Assembly (NCBI GenBank): GCA_017557625.1
Contig: JAFYYG010000037.1
Span: 1-64,000, forward strand
Reading direction: 5' to 3'
DNA length: 64,000 bases
DNA from: Muribaculaceae bacterium
GTDB lineage: Bacteria; Bacteroidota; Bacteroidia; Bacteroidales; Muribaculaceae
The translations under genes were made by a program, and so were the position numbers. The notes under the pieces were generated by a model. The model made no database searches. It was not told where the DNA came from and was given only the letters and a program-made list of their open reading frames with translations. Positions 1-7,747 of this stretch are shown here, in pieces (position 1 is the stretch's first letter; every line of letters starts with the position of its first letter).

Positions 1-1698
1 AGAAATCTCTGTTGCCAATTGCTCAACGGTCACAATGCACGAATCGCTCAAGTTGCTACCGTCGGTGGTAGTTGCGGTAATTGTGGTAACACCCTTGCCG
101 GTAGAAGTCACTGTTCCGTCGCTCGCTACTGTAGCGACATTATTATTGCTTGATGACCACACTACAGCATGGTTGTTGGCATTGCTGGGAGTAGTAGTAG
201 CAACAAGTTTAAACGAGAAATTATCTTGACCATTATATTTTAATGTGTGGCTATTTTCGTTAAGAGTTATGCCCATCACGGGTTGCACCACTGTCACTAC
301 GCACGAAGCACTAAGATTGCTACCGTCATTGGTGGTGGCAGTTATTGTAGTTGTGCCTCGCTTCAAAGCAGTAACATTTCCTAAAGAGTCAACACTTGCC
401 ACTGTTGGATTGCTTGAAGACCAAGTTACAGATTTGTTGCTGGCGTTTTCTGGGAGAATAGTAGGAGATAGCATAAATGACTCACCAACATTTAAAATTT
501 TATTCTGTTCGCTGAATTCGATAGATGTAACAAGTTGTTCTACTGTCACAATGCATGAAGCGCTCAAATTAGAACCATCTCTTGTTGTTGCTATTATTGT
601 TGAAGTGCCAGGTTCATTAGCAAAAACCGTACCATTTTGGTCAACTGTCGCAACAGATGTATTAGAAGATATCCAACCAACAACATCACAAGCATTTGTT
701 GGAAAAACTGAGGCTGTTAGTGTTGCTGTTTGGCCAACATACATGGATAATTGTGTAGTATTAAGATGTATTTCTGTCACAAAAACATCAGGGTATATAT
801 AAATAAAACTATTCCATGGATCTCTAGCTTTATACAAACTGATTGAGGCTATTGGAACTGTCAAAATGCAATCGTTTTTATTAACACCATAAAAAACATT
901 GTATCCATAAGGAGGATCTTCAATATAACTATAAATGTTTGTCAAGCCAGTGCAATTGTTGAAGGCCCAACTGCCAATAGAAGTCACCGAGTTGCCGATG
1001 GTCACCGAGGTCAAGCCGGTGCAATTAGAAAAGGCATGGTCACCAATCGAGGTCACCGAGCTGGGGATTGTCACCGAGGTCAAACCAGTGCAACCAGCGA
1101 AAGCATAAATACCAATCTCCGTCACCGAGTTGGGGATGGTTACCGAGGTCAAGCCACTGCAACCATTGAAAGCAGAGCCGCCAATCGTCGTCACCGAGTT
1201 GCCTATTATTACCGAAGTCAAGCCAGTGCAATCTATGAAGGCATTACCGCCAATCTCAGTCACCGAGTTGCCTATGGTCACCGAGGTCAAGCCACTGCAA
1301 CGCTCGAAAGCCCAGTAGCCAATCGACGTCACCGAGTTGGGGATGGTCACCGAGGTCAAGCCGGTGCAATTAGAAAAGGCATACTCACCAATCGTTGTCA
1401 CAGAATTGGGGATGGTTACCGAGGTCAAGCCGGTGCAATTAGAAAAGGCATGGTCACCAATCTCGGTCACCGGATAAGTAGTACCGTTGTAGCTGACTGT
1501 TGGGGGAATGTTAACGTCTCCAGTGTATTCGTTTGAATATGCAAAAGCACTATTTCCTCTAAATGTCACAGTAGCATGGTTGCCGTTTATCAAGTAATAT
1601 ATTCCATCAACCTCGAAGTCATGGGAGCTCGCAATTTGCGGGAGCATTGCCGCTATTAAAGCGAGCAAAATGGATTTAAATAGATTATTTTGTCTCAT
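1..1698 (-). CDS. BspA-like leucine-rich repeat surface protein with Big2 Ig-like domains (partial, 3' end off window)
   Basis: The frame is open from an ATG at 1698 to the left edge (566 codons seen, no stop). It starts with a signal peptide, then a short N-terminal domain shared with the LRR protein at 12336 (pattern DFEVDGIYY). About nine ~23-residue BspA/TpLRR repeats follow, of the form GLTSVTIPNSVTxIGxxAF. The part nearest the edge has at least two to three bacterial Ig-like (Big2) domains, seen as repeated VTWSSSNPTVASVD-like and GTTTITATT-like strands ending SCxVTV. The family is surface-exposed and linked to adhesion or binding; the ligand is not readable. The start overlaps the end of the upstream gene by 14 bases, so translation may be coupled. 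The C-terminal anchor or sorting signal is outside the window. Confidence 0.9.
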   Translation of the reverse strand, partial: MRQNNLFKSILLALIAAMLPQIASSHDFEVDGIYYLINGNHATVTFRGNSAFAYSNEYTGDVNIPPTVSYNGTTYPVTEIGDHAFSNCTGLTSVTIPNSVTTIGEYAFSNCTGLTSVTIPNSVTSIGYWAFERCSGLTSVTIGNSVTEIGGNAFIDCTGLTSVIIGNSVTTIGGSAFNGCSGLTSVTIPNSVTEIGIYAFAGCTGLTSVTIPSSVTSIGDHAFSNCTGLTSVTIGNSVTSIGSWAFNNCTGLTNIYSYIEDPPYGYNVFYGVNKNDCILTVPIASISLYKARDPWNSFIYIYPDVFVTEIHLNTTQLSMYVGQTATLTASVFPTNACDVVGWISSNTSVATVDQNGTVFANEPGTSTIIATTRDGSNLSASCIVTVEQLVTSIEFSEQNKILNVGESFMLSPTILPENASNKSVTWSSSNPTVASVDSLGNVTALKRGTTTITATTNDGSNLSASCVVTVVQPVMGITLNENSHTLKYNGQDNFSFKLVATTTPSNANNHAVVWSSSNNNVATVASDGTVTSTGKGVTTITATTTDGSNLSDSCIVTVEQLATEIS

Positions 1699-2677
1699 AT
1701 AAGTAGTGTTTGTTAATTAACATAAAACAATTCTTACATCTCAAGCAATCGGGACATTTGTTGATGATATATTTCAACTCCTTAAATTCTGGCATAGGCA
1801 TATAAACACCTAATTCAAAACCATTGGTCTGGACTTGCCTCACAATATCATCAAAAATATCTTTCATTTCGCTAGCGGAAGACACTTCTATGTGACTGCC
1901 ATTTCTAGCACCTTTTAAAACATCACCTTTACTATTCTTTACAGTAATAACAGGTAGTGATGTGACGATTTGAGTATTGTTTGGGTCTTCAATTAATCTT
2001 TTACATGGAACAAAAGAGAAGAGTTTTTGATTCTTATTATAGATTTCATTATAACTATTTTCTAAATCCTGATAAATGTGCTCTAGATAATTTCTGTTAT
2101 GTTTTCTGTTATCATACATTTTGCCAATCCATACTTTTTTATTAGGAAGAATTTTGCTTAGCGTAACATTATAGTAGGCATAAGGAAAATATTTGTCTTC
2201 ATTCTCCTTAATTTCATAATTACCCAATAAAACCATTACCGTGTCAACAATAAGTTCTTCAGGCTTATCCTTCTTGAAAGTTCCAAATATAACTATATCG
2301 CCTGGATTCATTCCTTCGCGAACTTTGCAACATACATAATAGAAGTAGTCGCCAAAGACAAAAGGATCTGTGTTTAACACTTGTGGATGAGAATCTAAAA
2401 CAGTGAGAAACGGGGAATGAATATCTTTATAAATATCTCGTAAATCGGCTTTCCATAATGGATTTGGGCGATGCTCAGAGCAACACTCCCATTCGCCAAC
2501 GAAAGTGATGTCACAATCCTCATTCTTCATGTGTGAATAATCAATAACAGAAGTGCCATGTGATTCCAACAATTTGCGGCGATGCAAGCCACTCATGTTC
2601 CATGGACAAATAACAGCTCCATTATCAGATTTGTTATAAGGGTGTGGAACAAACCATATTTTAAAATTTGTTGGCAT
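1685..2677 (-). CDS. Unrecognised 330-residue protein, first gene of a BspA operon
   Basis: I do not recognise this family. It has no signal peptide or membrane segment, so it is probably cytoplasmic. A central stretch around residues 120-150 reads NPGDIVIFGTF followed by a second hydrophobic strand (VDTVMVLLG). This spacing resembles PUA/ASCH/EVE-like or nucleotide-modification-associated domains, but that is only an impression. The C-terminus has a CPDCLRCKNCF cluster that could bind a metal. The 3' end overlaps the start of the BspA-like gene by 14 bases, so the two are almost certainly co-transcribed. The gene follows a long leader (2678-2989) related to the one before the second BspA operon. 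Its AT-rich composition differs from the housekeeping genes and fits accessory DNA. Confidence 0.75.
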   Translation of the reverse strand: MPTNFKIWFVPHPYNKSDNGAVICPWNMSGLHRRKLLESHGTSVIDYSHMKNEDCDITFVGEWECCSEHRPNPLWKADLRDIYKDIHSPFLTVLDSHPQVLNTDPFVFGDYFYYVCCKVREGMNPGDIVIFGTFKKDKPEELIVDTVMVLLGNYEIKENEDKYFPYAYYNVTLSKILPNKKVWIGKMYDNRKHNRNYLEHIYQDLENSYNEIYNKNQKLFSFVPCKRLIEDPNNTQIVTSLPVITVKNSKGDVLKGARNGSHIEVSSASEMKDIFDDIVRQVQTNGFELGVYMPMPEFKELKYIINKCPDCLRCKNCFMLINKHYLYETK

Positions 2678-2735
2678 AAAATAATTTACTAACCTCTTAA
2701 GTCTCCCGAATCGAGTTTTTTTGTTAATGGTGAAT

Positions 2736-2780
2736 AAAAAAAGCGTGAAGACTTATGTTGCTGTTGCAACGCTTTTTTTT
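2736..2780 (-). terminator. Terminator-like hairpin inside the leader of the leftward BspA operon
   Basis: On the minus strand an A-run plus GCG pairs with CGC plus a T-run, enclosing an inner hairpin GTTGC-AACA-GCAAC. The stem ends in seven T residues, so it has the form of an intrinsic terminator. It lies between the promoter at 2996-3003 and the start codon at 2677, so it could act as an attenuator or as the end of a separate small RNA. The A-run/T-run arms could also simply be low-complexity sequence. Confidence 0.5.
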
Positions 2781-2800
2781 TGAAAAAACGCACGACGACG

Positions 2801-2989
2801 CGGCACAGGCCGTTATGGTGGACTGTGATGGATAGGAACAGTGATGTGGAAGCGTGGCAGCTATTCCCGCCCACCGCAAATGGGGGGGGTTAATTTATTG
2901 ATGTTCAATGTGTTATAGTCGGCACATTGAAACAAAGAGTGATATTTGTTGGAGTTTATCACGTATATTTGCCGTTGGTTTATGCTTTA
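2801..2989 (-). ncRNA. Conserved structured leader, copy B (with 8-C run)
   Basis: Read on the minus strand, this begins about seven bases after the -7 box, at the predicted transcription start. It matches the leader at 11233-11424 in order: AAAGCATAAACC; the hairpin GTGATAAACTyCAAyAAATATCAC (GTGATA pairs TATCAC); a second hairpin TTCAATGTG...CACATTGAA (9 bp, perfect here); a run of eight C followed by ATTTGC; and CAGTCCACCATA...GGCCTG. Sequence between these blocks has diverged. Whether it is a riboswitch, a protein-binding leader or part of a mobile cassette cannot be told. Confidence 0.6.
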
Positions 2990-2995
2990 AGTCTG

Positions 2996-3003
2996 CAAAT
3001 TTA
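2996..3003 (-). promoter_or_regulatory. -7 box TAAATTTG for the leftward BspA operon
   Basis: On the minus strand this reads TAAATTTGC, a match to the Bacteroidetes TAnnTTTG -7 element. It sits directly before the conserved leader, and its counterpart before the other BspA operon (TATCTTTG, 11218-11225) has the same offset to within a base. Confidence 0.65.
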
Positions 3004-3242
3004 GTGAATAAAAAGGAAATATGCAAGGGTATTCAAGTTTATTTGGAAATAAACTTGAAGGTTAGAGGTTAGAGTTTAGAGGGGACACAGTCTCAATTTT
3101 TGAAACCACAAATTTACCAGATTAAACTAATGCCCCACGCAGGAATGGTCGCCTTCGGCGAGAAATTAATTGAAAATTAAAATAAAAATTGTTTGTCGCC
3201 AGCGTATATGAAATTTTTTATCAAATTTGTATGCAATTTTAG

Positions 3243-3306
3243 ATAAAATGCTCACGCTCGCAAGGCATTGAGCAAACTCGGCTTTGTCTCGCTTAATCGC
3301 ATTTTT
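3243..3306 (+). repeat. 64-bp dispersed repeat, copy 1
   Basis: This matches 16185-16248 at 57 of 64 positions with no gaps. Both copies run from ATAAAATGCTCACGCTCGCAA to CTCGCTTAATCGCATTTTT. The second copy lies in the nifJ leader; this one has no rightward gene after it. No coding capacity is apparent. Confidence 0.7.
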
Positions 3307-3393
3307 AAGCGAAGCGCCCACCATGCGGCATTTCCTCTCACAAAGTTGCACCTATCGGTGTCGCAAAGCCGCGCAAGCGCGGATGAATTAAAA

Positions 3394-3498
3394 TATTCCT
3401 GCGTAAGCAGGCTTTGTGACGAGCTCCGCTCGCAGCTTTGTGAGATTATACCAGTATCAAATGGAACTATGCTTCTTATGTTCTTTTGTCTAAAAAAC
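3394..3498 (+). repeat. Hairpin-bearing dispersed repeat, copy 1
   Basis: It starts with the hairpin CCTGCGTAAGCAGG, then GCTTTGTGA, a second hairpin (CGAGC-TCC-GCTCG, 3420-3432), CAGCTTTGTGAGATTA, CCAGTATCA, and a tail ending TTGTCTAAAAAAC. Copy 2 at 10310-10405 has the same order and nearly identical flanks, but its second hairpin has a different stem sequence. The tail alone recurs at 10521-10545. Confidence 0.7.
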
Positions 3499-3512
3499 AA
3501 TAATTTTAGCAC

Positions 3513-4823
3513 TTACACAAAAATGAAGTTCTCGAGCCAGATGAAGAGTATTCCGGCGAGGTAGCCGAGGAAGGCAATAAAGGTGATTCGCTTGAAGTAC
3601 CAGAAGAACGGAATCTTCTCGATGCCCATGGCCACCACTCCTGCTGCGGAACCGATAATCAGGAGGCTACCGCCCACACCGGCTGTGAAGGTGAGCAGGT
3701 GCCAGAACAGGCCGTCTTCCACGAAATAAGAGAGATAGGTTGGATCACCACCTGTCATGCCGGTGAACATCTTGATACAAGCAGCCACCAACGGCACGTT
3801 ATCGACAATCGACGACAACACACCAATCAGTCCGGCAATTGTCACCGGTTCGTGAATATTATCGTTCAAACTCCCTGCCACAGTATGCAGAATGCCTGCC
3901 TGCTGCAATGCCGACACGCTCATCAGGATGCCAAGGAAGAACAATATCGATGACATATCGATGTGGCGCATCGCCTGCGACACACGACCACCCAGCTTAG
4001 GATCTATCTTATAGCGGGTAATCAATATCTCAGTCACGAGCCAAATCACGCCGAGCGACATCATCATGCCCATGTAAGGCGGAAGGTGCGTCACGGTCTT
4101 AAAGATAGGCACAAACAGCAATCCTGCCACACCGAGGATAAGTATAGCCTTGCTGATGTGGGGATGCTCCTGCGACATGAGTATCGCCTCCTCACGGCGA
4201 GCCATGGGTTTGGGCATTGGCTCTTTCTTAATCCATCGTGTGGCGATTGCCACTGGCACAACCACCGAGATGATAGACGGCAAGAGCAGGTTCTCTATCA
4301 GGCTAGGAGCAGTAACCTTATCGGCCATCCACAGCATGATGGTGGTCACGTCACCAATTGGCGACCACGCACCGCCGCTGTTTGCCGCCAGCACCAGCAC
4401 TCCTGCAAAAATCCATCGCTCCTTCTGGTCGGGAAGCAGTCGGCGCAGCATCATAATCATGATGATGGTAGTTGTCATATTGTCGAGCACCGCCGACATA
4501 AAGAAGGTGGTGACCGACAGTATCCACAGCATACGGCGCTTGTTCTTGGCATGGATATGCTCTGTGATAAAGCTGAAACCGCCATAGCGGTCGATGTGCT
4601 CCACAATCGTCATCGCGGCGATAAGGAACATCAATATCTCGCACGTCTCGCCAAGAAATGTGAGAAGAGCGGCCTCCTTAACATCATGGGTGCATAATGA
4701 GTATATCGACCACAGCACCCCACACATTATGAGCGCGAAGGTCGATTTGTTGATCTTTAACGTGTGTTCAAGAGTAATCAACAAATAACCAATCACAAAT
4801 ACTGTGACTAATGCTATTACCAT
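3513..4823 (-). CDS. nhaD: NhaD-type Na+/H+ antiporter
   Basis: The 436-residue protein is made of about a dozen hydrophobic segments and belongs to the ArsB/NhaD ion-transporter superfamily. Characteristic stretches are SAVLDNMTTTIIMIMMLRR near residue 110 and ANSGGAWSPIGDVTTIMLW near residue 150, which match the conserved NhaD polar motifs in the membrane core. The usual role is electrogenic sodium-proton exchange at the inner membrane for pH and sodium homeostasis. The length fits the family. Its leader carries CGATAAACGATAAAACGAG directly before the ATG, one of the sense-oriented repeats seen across the window. It is monocistronic or weakly linked to the DUF4293 gene upstream. Confidence 0.9.
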   Translation of the reverse strand: MVIALVTVFVIGYLLITLEHTLKINKSTFALIMCGVLWSIYSLCTHDVKEAALLTFLGETCEILMFLIAAMTIVEHIDRYGGFSFITEHIHAKNKRRMLWILSVTTFFMSAVLDNMTTTIIMIMMLRRLLPDQKERWIFAGVLVLAANSGGAWSPIGDVTTIMLWMADKVTAPSLIENLLLPSIISVVVPVAIATRWIKKEPMPKPMARREEAILMSQEHPHISKAILILGVAGLLFVPIFKTVTHLPPYMGMMMSLGVIWLVTEILITRYKIDPKLGGRVSQAMRHIDMSSILFFLGILMSVSALQQAGILHTVAGSLNDNIHEPVTIAGLIGVLSSIVDNVPLVAACIKMFTGMTGGDPTYLSYFVEDGLFWHLLTFTAGVGGSLLIIGSAAGVVAMGIEKIPFFWYFKRITFIAFLGYLAGILFIWLENFIFV

Positions 4824-4896
4824 CTCGTTTTATCGTTTATCGGTGGAAGGTGGAAAGTGGAATCTCGTTCTCCGTTCCACGTTCTTCGTTCCTCTT

Positions 4897-5319
4897 TTAT
4901 CTGATTCTACTGCTACCGCTCAGCAAACGCTGGTCGTGAGAAATGCCTTTGTGGGCAAGCAACAGGAAGATGATTGCCAACACAGGTAGTATATTATAAT
5001 AGGTCATACTTTCAAGCAAGTCACAATCCTTGTGCATCAAGGCAATAGAGCATATTGACGCTAATGTGGCGATAATCAACAGAATATTCACAACACAAAG
5101 AATTTTCTGGAATCTCAAACTCTTGTATTTGAAAATTGTGATAAACGACAGCAAAGCAGTGAGGCAGCTCAATATGAAAGGAACCATATCAAGACTTTCG
5201 CTATATCCACCAAGTATAGTGTTTCCACTGGCATCCCACAGTGAGGGCATAAAAGCAAAAACGCCCATCAAAATGGCTGCTATCAAAAGAAATAAAGATT
5301 GTTTTCGCTGGATTACCAT
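4897..5319 (-). CDS. DUF4293 family membrane protein
   Basis: This 140-residue protein has four predicted membrane segments and starts VIQRKQSLFLLIAAILMG, the typical opening of Bacteroidetes DUF4293 proteins. The function is unknown. A -7 box (TACTTTTG on the minus strand, 5378-5385) lies about 60 bases before the ATG. The gene is divergent from the TPR gene at 5502, and the two share a ~180-base promoter region. Confidence 0.85.
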   Translation of the reverse strand: MVIQRKQSLFLLIAAILMGVFAFMPSLWDASGNTILGGYSESLDMVPFILSCLTALLSFITIFKYKSLRFQKILCVVNILLIIATLASICSIALMHKDCDLLESMTYYNILPVLAIIFLLLAHKGISHDQRLLSGSSRIR

Positions 5320-5377
5320 ATTACTACCTTATTGAAAACGTTAATATTTGTTTTTATTTGTTTCGCTTATTTTAGTG

Positions 5378-5385
5378 CAAAAGTA
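5378..5385 (-). promoter_or_regulatory. -7 box TACTTTTG for the DUF4293 gene
   Basis: On the minus strand TACTTTTGC matches TAnnTTTG and lies about 60 bases before the start codon at 5319. Confidence 0.55.
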
Positions 5386-5449
5386 ATGCAATCTATTATA
5401 ACTACAAAATAAAAATCATATTTTTTTGTCAGTTTTCGTGCAAAACACC

Positions 5450-5457
5450 TATTTTTG
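5450..5457 (+). promoter_or_regulatory. -7 box TATTTTTG for the TPR gene
   Basis: TATTTTTGC fits TAnnTTTG. A T-rich TTTTG lies about 21 bases upstream (5424-5428), a plausible -33 element. Transcription would start near 5465, which excludes the TTG at 5466 as start and supports the ATG at 5502. Confidence 0.6.
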
Positions 5458-5501
5458 CACAGTTTTTGCTATATGCAATATATAAATTTATATTAACATC
5501 A

Positions 5502-7712
5502 ATGGATAAAGCAGAAATTTCAAAATACCGAAAATTAGTTACACAATATTTGGACAGCCGGCAGCTGGTTCTGGCACTGAAGTACCTTAAAGCCATGATT
5601 GACGACACTCAGCAATGGGAGCTTAGCGAGGAACTGAAACAAATCACCACTTCCTATCACTACATGCTGCAATACATGTCACAAGGGGTCCTTGACCCGC
5701 AACGTGACAACATTTTGTCACAAATCATCGCCGATACCTATCTACTTACTGACAAAACTGTCATTGCGCTGGCAGCGTCGCAATCTACCCACATCTTCTA
5801 TCAGCGCAACCAACAATATAGAAATAGAGCATTGAAAGCTATTGTTGATGATTATTTTGCAGAGCGCAACAAGCTTCAACTGATAGGCGAGAATGTCGAA
5901 GACACCCACAACAACGAGGCTATGACTGAAATTTTGCGCCAATGTGAGACCCTTGAAAGCGACATTTTCAATAAGGTGTGGAGCATTTTCCCCGCTACAG
6001 CAGCCGATGTAGAAGACATATCAGCGTTGCTCGGCAACGAGAACCTGCCAGCTCATGTCAAGAGTCTGGTGCTCTCTGCATTAATGCTCGGGCTGTCTAA
6101 ATTCTTTGACGCTCCAAAACTCGAGTTACTTATAAAAAGCTATATTATGCTTAACGACAGTGACCTCAAACTGCGAGCGCTCATCAATGCGGTCATCATC
6201 ATCTTCCTTTATCGCAACCGTATCGCAATCTATGATGATATATTGACCGCTCTCAAGCAACTTGAGGGTGAACCAGATTTTATCAGCGACATGCAACTCA
6301 TTTTCACGCGTTTGATACATAGCCGCAACACCGAAAACATCTCTCAGAAACTTCACGACATCATCACACCCGAACTCAACAAGATGAGCTCCGAGCTTCT
6401 TGATAAAATTAAAGGAAAGACTCCCAGCGCACTCGATATCACCGAGATAGAAGAGAACCCACAATGGCAAGAATGGCTTGATAAGAGCGGAATAACAAAC
6501 AAACTTGATGAGCTCAACGAGTTGCAGATGCAAGGAGGAGACGTGTTTATTTCCACATTCTCTAAACTCAAAAGTTTCCCGTTCTTCAATACGCTCTCCA
6601 ACTGGTTCCTACCATATCATAAGAACACCTCGATAATGACCAGCATGTTTGGGACAAAAAGCATCCCTCTCACATCACTGTTCAGCGTTATGCCTATTTT
6701 ATGCGACAGCGATAAGTACTCTATGCTCATTTACATCGCTTCGGCTCCTGAGTCGCAGCGAAACATGCTATTCCAGCAGTTTGATGAACATCGAGAGCAG
6801 TTCCAGGAACTTCAAAGCGAGGACGCGCAGTCGGTAATCAAGATGCGCGACAACATCGTCAACCGATATATCCAAGATCTCTACCGTTTCTTCAAGCTGT
6901 TCTCCCGAAGACGCGAGTTCATGTCAATCTTCGACACCAACATCAACCTCACCGAAGTGGAGTGCCTGAAGCCTTACATCAGCGACACCTCTACCCTATC
7001 GGTAATCGCCGAGTTCTACTTCAAAAACGGCTTCTATGAAGATGCCATCGGCTTCTACCGCCAAATGGTAGCCAACCATGATGCCGACCCGCATGTGTAT
7101 CAAAAGATAGGTTTTGCTCAACAGTCTCTCGGAAAATACCGCGAGGCGCTGAAGAACTACTCCCGATATGAGCTCGTTGACAATGCCGATGCATGGAACA
7201 CCAAACAGATGGCACAATGCTACCGAAGCCTCCATGAGCACGACATGGCGATTGAGTATTATAACAAAGCTCTTGAACTGTCGCCACAGAGCGTGAACCT
7301 GTGTCTCAGTGTGGGACACTGTCATCTTGACAAAGGCGATTATGAAAACGCCCTGAAGCAATACTATAAAGCCGATTTCATGCCTAAAGCCAAGCATCGT
7401 GCCTGGCGTCCCATCGCTTGGTGCTCGCTGCTCACAGGCAAGCATGAGCAGGCGGTGAACTACTATGAGAAGATCATCAACGATGACACACCGACATCGC
7501 AGGACTATCTCAACTACGGTCATGTGCTGCAGGTGATGGGTCGTATTGCCGAAGCTATCACACAATACCGCAAGTCGTTTGAACTTGAGAAAAATGATTC
7601 TGAAGCTTTTTCGGAACTATATTTAGCCGACGCAAAATATTTAGTTCACAAATTAGGAATTCCATCCAGCGACTATGCTCTCATGCTTGACGCCGTGATA
7701 AATGACATATAA
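5502..7712 (+). CDS. Tetratricopeptide repeat protein
   Basis: I place the start at the ATG at 5502 (MDKAEISKYRKL, 736 residues), because a longer frame from a TTG at 5466 would begin at the predicted transcription start. The first ~490 residues are alpha-helical without an obvious domain. From about residue 500 to 715 there are tandem TPR units (patterns GFYEDAIGFYRQM, GKYREALKNYSRY, HDMAIEYYNKALEL, GDYENALKQYYKA, GRIAEAITQYRKS). There is no signal peptide, so it is probably a cytoplasmic scaffold. The partner is unknown. It is followed after 35 bases by the M3 peptidase gene, so the two may be co-transcribed. Confidence 0.85.
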   Translation: MDKAEISKYRKLVTQYLDSRQLVLALKYLKAMIDDTQQWELSEELKQITTSYHYMLQYMSQGVLDPQRDNILSQIIADTYLLTDKTVIALAASQSTHIFYQRNQQYRNRALKAIVDDYFAERNKLQLIGENVEDTHNNEAMTEILRQCETLESDIFNKVWSIFPATAADVEDISALLGNENLPAHVKSLVLSALMLGLSKFFDAPKLELLIKSYIMLNDSDLKLRALINAVIIIFLYRNRIAIYDDILTALKQLEGEPDFISDMQLIFTRLIHSRNTENISQKLHDIITPELNKMSSELLDKIKGKTPSALDITEIEENPQWQEWLDKSGITNKLDELNELQMQGGDVFISTFSKLKSFPFFNTLSNWFLPYHKNTSIMTSMFGTKSIPLTSLFSVMPILCDSDKYSMLIYIASAPESQRNMLFQQFDEHREQFQELQSEDAQSVIKMRDNIVNRYIQDLYRFFKLFSRRREFMSIFDTNINLTEVECLKPYISDTSTLSVIAEFYFKNGFYEDAIGFYRQMVANHDADPHVYQKIGFAQQSLGKYREALKNYSRYELVDNADAWNTKQMAQCYRSLHEHDMAIEYYNKALELSPQSVNLCLSVGHCHLDKGDYENALKQYYKADFMPKAKHRAWRPIAWCSLLTGKHEQAVNYYEKIINDDTPTSQDYLNYGHVLQVMGRIAEAITQYRKSFELEKNDSEAFSELYLADAKYLVHKLGIPSSDYALMLDAVINDI

Positions 7713-7747
7713 CTCGTCAACTTGTCAACTTGTTAACTATATAAAAT

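Larger units (their letters stand above)
2678..3512. other. 835-bp non-coding spacer with leader RNA candidate and dispersed repeats
   Basis: No convincing gene lies here. From the left it holds the leader of the leftward operon (2678-2989) with its -7 box at 2996-3003, a GTTAGAGGTTAGAG-type repeat at 3060-3080, and a run of tiny hairpins with 3-4 base loops (for example CGCCTTCGGCG, CCGCGCAAGCGCGG, CCTGCGTAAGCAGG). It also holds the first copies of two repeats that recur near 10.3 kb and 16.2 kb. Open frames here are short, mutually overlapping and lack codon bias. Confidence 0.7.

Noticed and set aside
1036-1536. 166-codon plus-strand frame rich in HRVGDGYRGQA repeats
   Set aside because: It is the antisense reading of the BspA LRR repeats; periodic DNA gives long open frames on both strands. 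The sense frame has a signal peptide and a known repeat fold.
2801-2989. Leader copies as retron msr/msd or integron attC-type sites
   Set aside because: No reverse transcriptase or integrase is near either copy, and the hairpins do not match attC R/L box layout.
3252-3564. Short overlapping frames on both strands in the 3.2-3.5 kb spacer
   Set aside because: They run through dispersed repeats and hairpins, lack promoters and domain features, and one runs into the nhaD 3' end.
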